NCBI GenBank assembly: GCA_910578335.1
Contig: CAJTPU010000029.1
Span: 1-41,689, forward strand
Direction of reading: 5' to 3'
DNA: 41,689 bases
From: an uncultured Lachnospiraceae bacterium
GTDB taxonomy: Bacteria; Bacillota; Clostridia; Lachnospirales; Lachnospiraceae
Shown: positions 39,656-41,689 of the stretch, in pieces
Numbering within the stretch: the stretch's first letter is position 1
Layout: each line of letters starts with the position of its first letter
The notes under the pieces: generated by a model
What the model saw: only the letters and a program-made list of their open reading frames with translations
What the model was told of the DNA's origin: nothing
The model's database searches: none
Program-made: the position numbers and the translations under genes

Positions 39656-40885
39656 TTAATTTTTCAAAAATTTAATTTCAAACAATGCGCCCTGTTCCTT
39701 TGCCTCAACCGTCAGATACCCCTGTTGTCTTTCAATAATTTCCTTTGCCAGAGACAACCCTATCCCCACGCTGTCCTCGTTTGCATATCCGCTGCGGTAA
39801 AACCTCTCGAAAATATGCCTCCTCTCCTCCTCTCCTATACCTTCTCCAAAATCCCTGACGAAAATCGCCGTATAAACGGCATTTGTTTTTACGGTAATCA
39901 CAACTTCTGAATCTGCATAACTATGTTCTATGGCATTTTTTACAATATTTGTTACTGCCTCTGCAAGCCATCCAAAATCGCCCGATACGACAGCTTTTTT
40001 CTCTCCCTCCCGTTTGATTCTGACGTGCCTTCGTTCTGCTGACGGCTTTAGTTTTTCCGTGACGGAAAAAAGTAAGGCATCCACATCTACCTGTTGTCTT
40101 TCAAATTCCACCACGCCCGCATCCAGTCTTGACAGCTTTAAAAGCGCTGCCACAAGCCAGTTAATATTTTCAAGCTGTCTTGTTATTTCTGCCAAGAAAC
40201 GCCTTCGTGTCCGCTCTTCCATATGGCTGCTCTCCGAAAGATTGTCCAAGAGCACCATCACGGAAGTCAACGGTGTTTTTAGCTGATGAGAAATATCTGC
40301 AAGGGAATCAGCCAGCGCGCTTTTCTGACGCTTCTGCACATCCGCATTTTCTTTTAACATAACCGTTATCTTATAGAGCTCATTCTTTAAATCGCTTAAT
40401 GCATCCTCTTCATTTTCCGTGATATCCAAGGCATACTTTCCCTGTAAAAGCTTGTGTACATACTCCTCCATCTGTCTGATACGCGCCCTGTGCTTCCCAA
40501 AATAACGCGCCAAAAAAATTGTCACGCCAATACAGGTCAAGAGCAGTGTGACATTCAAGCTGAAAAACAATTTGACCTTTACATCCTCACCTGCCAATAA
40601 GACAGTATCACCTTCAAAAATGCCGTAACGTTCTAAAAGCGCCCTGCCCTCCTCATATCCATTGCTGCTGTTTAACATGGAAATCCATTCTTCTTCCGCA
40701 ATATCAGGATACTTAACCTTTACATTTCCCAAAAGAACAGCAAATGCCTCGCTATTCTTTTCATCCATTTGTCTCAGAAACAAGCCGAGCACCAAATTGC
40801 CGAGTAATATACCGACAGCCACCACCAGACAAATGACTGCCGCATATTTTTTTAAGCTTTTATCCCGCATTTTCCGTCTATTCAT
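39656..40885 (-). CDS. Sensor histidine kinase
   Basis: A 409-aa membrane kinase. Two transmembrane segments (about 14-37 and 105-127) enclose a short extracytoplasmic sensor of about 67 residues. A linker follows, then the H-box ADISHQLKTPLT with His200, N-box NIVKNAIEHS, G1 RDFGEGIGEEE, F-box IFERFYR and G2 GIGLSLAKEII. GAGG lies six bases before the ATG at 40885, within the end of the regulator gene (8-base overlap). The short sensor and link to an FtsX-type transporter fit sensing of an envelope-active peptide, an inference from context. Confidence 0.93.
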   Translation of the reverse strand: MNRRKMRDKSLKKYAAVICLVVAVGILLGNLVLGLFLRQMDEKNSEAFAVLLGNVKVKYPDIAEEEWISMLNSSNGYEEGRALLERYGIFEGDTVLLAGEDVKVKLFFSLNVTLLLTCIGVTIFLARYFGKHRARIRQMEEYVHKLLQGKYALDITENEEDALSDLKNELYKITVMLKENADVQKRQKSALADSLADISHQLKTPLTSVMVLLDNLSESSHMEERTRRRFLAEITRQLENINWLVAALLKLSRLDAGVVEFERQQVDVDALLFSVTEKLKPSAERRHVRIKREGEKKAVVSGDFGWLAEAVTNIVKNAIEHSYADSEVVITVKTNAVYTAIFVRDFGEGIGEEERRHIFERFYRSGYANEDSVGIGLSLAKEIIERQQGYLTVEAKEQGALFEIKFLKN

Positions 40886-41558
40886 TGTCTGCCTCAATTT
40901 TTCTATCCATTCTGTATCCGATTCCCCTTATTGTCTTAATCATATTTCCATCATCACCAATTTTTTCCCTAAGCCTTTTCACTGTCACCGTCAAGGTATT
41001 GTCCTCCACAAAATTACCGGAAGCATCCCATATCCGGCTGAGAATTTCCTCTCTGGAAAAAACCCTGTCCTGATGCTTCATCAAGTAATAGAGAATCTTA
41101 TACTCCAGCTTTGTCAATGCAATCTCTTCCTCGCCCCGATATACCTTGCCTGCCGTCGCATCCAGCCTGATTGCCCCACAGGAGAGAACCTCCTTTCCTG
41201 CTCCGCATCTGCGCAGTACATTTCGGATACGTGAAATCAGCTCTCTGTTGCGAAACGGTTTTATAATATAATCGTCCGCCCCCAGCTCAAACCCCTGCAC
41301 GACATCTCTCTCCTCCTCTTTTGCCGTCAAAAAAATAACCGGGATATCTCCCTTTTTCTTGAAATCGCGGCACAAAGCATACCCGTCTCCGTCCGGCAAC
41401 ATAATATCCAAAAGAATCAAGTCAAAGCTTTTTTCCAAGACTGCTTTCTCTGCTTCTTTTTTAGACCTTGCAACCTGACAGGAAAATCCCTCTTCTTCCA
41501 ATAAATATTCCAGTCCCAAAATAATCGCTTCATTGTCTTCCACAAGCAATAGCTTCAT
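40878..41558 (-). CDS. OmpR-family response regulator
   Basis: A 226-aa regulator with a receiver domain (LLVEDNE, phospho-acceptor Asp51 in LILLDIMLPDGDG, Thr in FLTAKEEE, Lys in IIKPF) and a winged-helix C-terminal DNA-binding domain (TKLEYKILYYLM, VTVKRLREKIGD, TIRGIGYRM). AAAGGAG is eight bases before the ATG at 41558; two earlier in-frame ATGs have poor spacing. It probably binds the direct repeats before the ABC transporter. An intrinsic terminator ends only 23 bases upstream of this start codon. Confidence 0.94.
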   Translation of the reverse strand: MKLLLVEDNEAIILGLEYLLEEEGFSCQVARSKKEAEKAVLEKSFDLILLDIMLPDGDGYALCRDFKKKGDIPVIFLTAKEEERDVVQGFELGADDYIIKPFRNRELISRIRNVLRRCGAGKEVLSCGAIRLDATAGKVYRGEEEIALTKLEYKILYYLMKHQDRVFSREEILSRIWDASGNFVEDNTLTVTVKRLREKIGDDGNMIKTIRGIGYRMDRKIEADNE

Positions 41559-41580
41559 AGACATTACTCCTTTATCATAC

Positions 41581-41608
41581 AAAAAAAGAGTAGATTCTCT
41601 ACCCTTTT
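41581..41608 (-). terminator. Terminator at the end of the upstream rRNA-type transcript
   Basis: On the minus strand AAAAGGGTAGA, loop GAA, TCTACTCTTTT and further T residues form an 11-bp stem with one G-U pair and a U-run. It lies between the putative 23S rRNA end and the response-regulator gene. Confidence 0.8.
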
Positions 41609-41680
41609 ATACAATCATATGAAATCTTTCGGTCATTGTACCTTCAAAACCGAACACTGGAACACCTTCCCTGCCTTCTT

Positions 41681-41689
41681 GGTTAAGCC
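41681..41689 (-). rRNA. 3' end of a 23S rRNA gene (partial)
   Basis: On the minus strand the window begins GGCTTAACCAAG, matching the conserved 3' end of bacterial 23S rRNA (…GAGGGCTTAACC). Only nine bases are visible. The following spacer (GTGTTCGGTTTTGAAGG and so on) resembles rRNA-operon trailer sequence. No 5S rRNA gene fits in the roughly 70 bases before the terminator. Confidence 0.5.

Noticed and set aside
41609..41680. 5S rRNA gene between the putative 23S end and the terminator
   Set aside because: The spacer is too short for a 5S gene of about 117 bases and shows none of its conserved sequence.

Overview
The window reads as a chromosomal segment of a low-to-moderate-GC anaerobic Firmicute, most like the Clostridia (Lachnospiraceae-type). 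Grounds: a tryptophan T-box leader, strong AGGAGG-type ribosome binding sites, sigma-A promoters of the TTGACA-17-TATAAT kind, a CcpA cre-like site, a phosphotransacetylase/acetate kinase pair, KtrAB potassium uptake and CheV. I see no phage, insertion sequence, CRISPR array or toxin-antitoxin module. Most genes lie on the minus strand. The species is an inference; no search was run.

Region by region: (1) 1-7.0 kb, a complete trpEGDCFBA operon on the minus strand behind a T-box leader whose specifier (UGG) and discriminator-pairing bulge (UGGC) both fit tRNA-Trp. (2) 7.0-11.2 kb, a monocistronic 77-aa membrane protein; ackA and pta; and divergent tmcAL, the acetate-consuming tRNA-Met acetylation enzyme. 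The pta/tmcAL spacer holds a consensus cre site and two palindromes. (3) 11.2-21.9 kb, an unbroken minus-strand run: an orphan zinc-finger membrane protein, polA, coaE, an FtsA-like actin-fold protein with a long unusual C-terminus, a YycJ-type metallo-hydrolase, then from its own promoter an ACT protein, a UPF0210 protein and KtrB/KtrA. (4) 21.9-27.2 kb, a YhfW-like FAD/Rieske oxidoreductase converging on a diglucosyl/galactosyl-lipid synthase plus UPF0104 flippase-like pair, then a TetR regulator divergent from an anchored alpha/beta hydrolase, with matching operator half-sites over both -10 boxes. (5) 27.2-31.6 kb, tRNA-Leu(CAA) and lysA, each with its own promoter, then tcdA, ung, hisF and hisH. 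(6) 31.6-35.5 kb, the most unusual stretch: a 564-aa membrane protein whose acidic cytosolic tail carries repeated FliM/FliY-like SQEEIxALL motifs, a degenerate Sir2-like protein, and cheV. (7) 35.5-41.7 kb, a Cof-type HAD phosphatase and a four-gene regulator/kinase/ABC transporter unit with a tandem direct-repeat operator before the transporter. The last nine bases look like the 3' end of a 23S rRNA gene on the minus strand.

Working together: tryptophan supply is controlled by tRNA-Trp charging; acetate flux (Pta/AckA) sits beside an enzyme that uses acetate to modify tRNA; DNA replication and repair, coenzyme A and a divisome-like protein share one transcription unit; and the CheV / docking-motif protein pair is a candidate for an undescribed chemotaxis-derived signalling branch.
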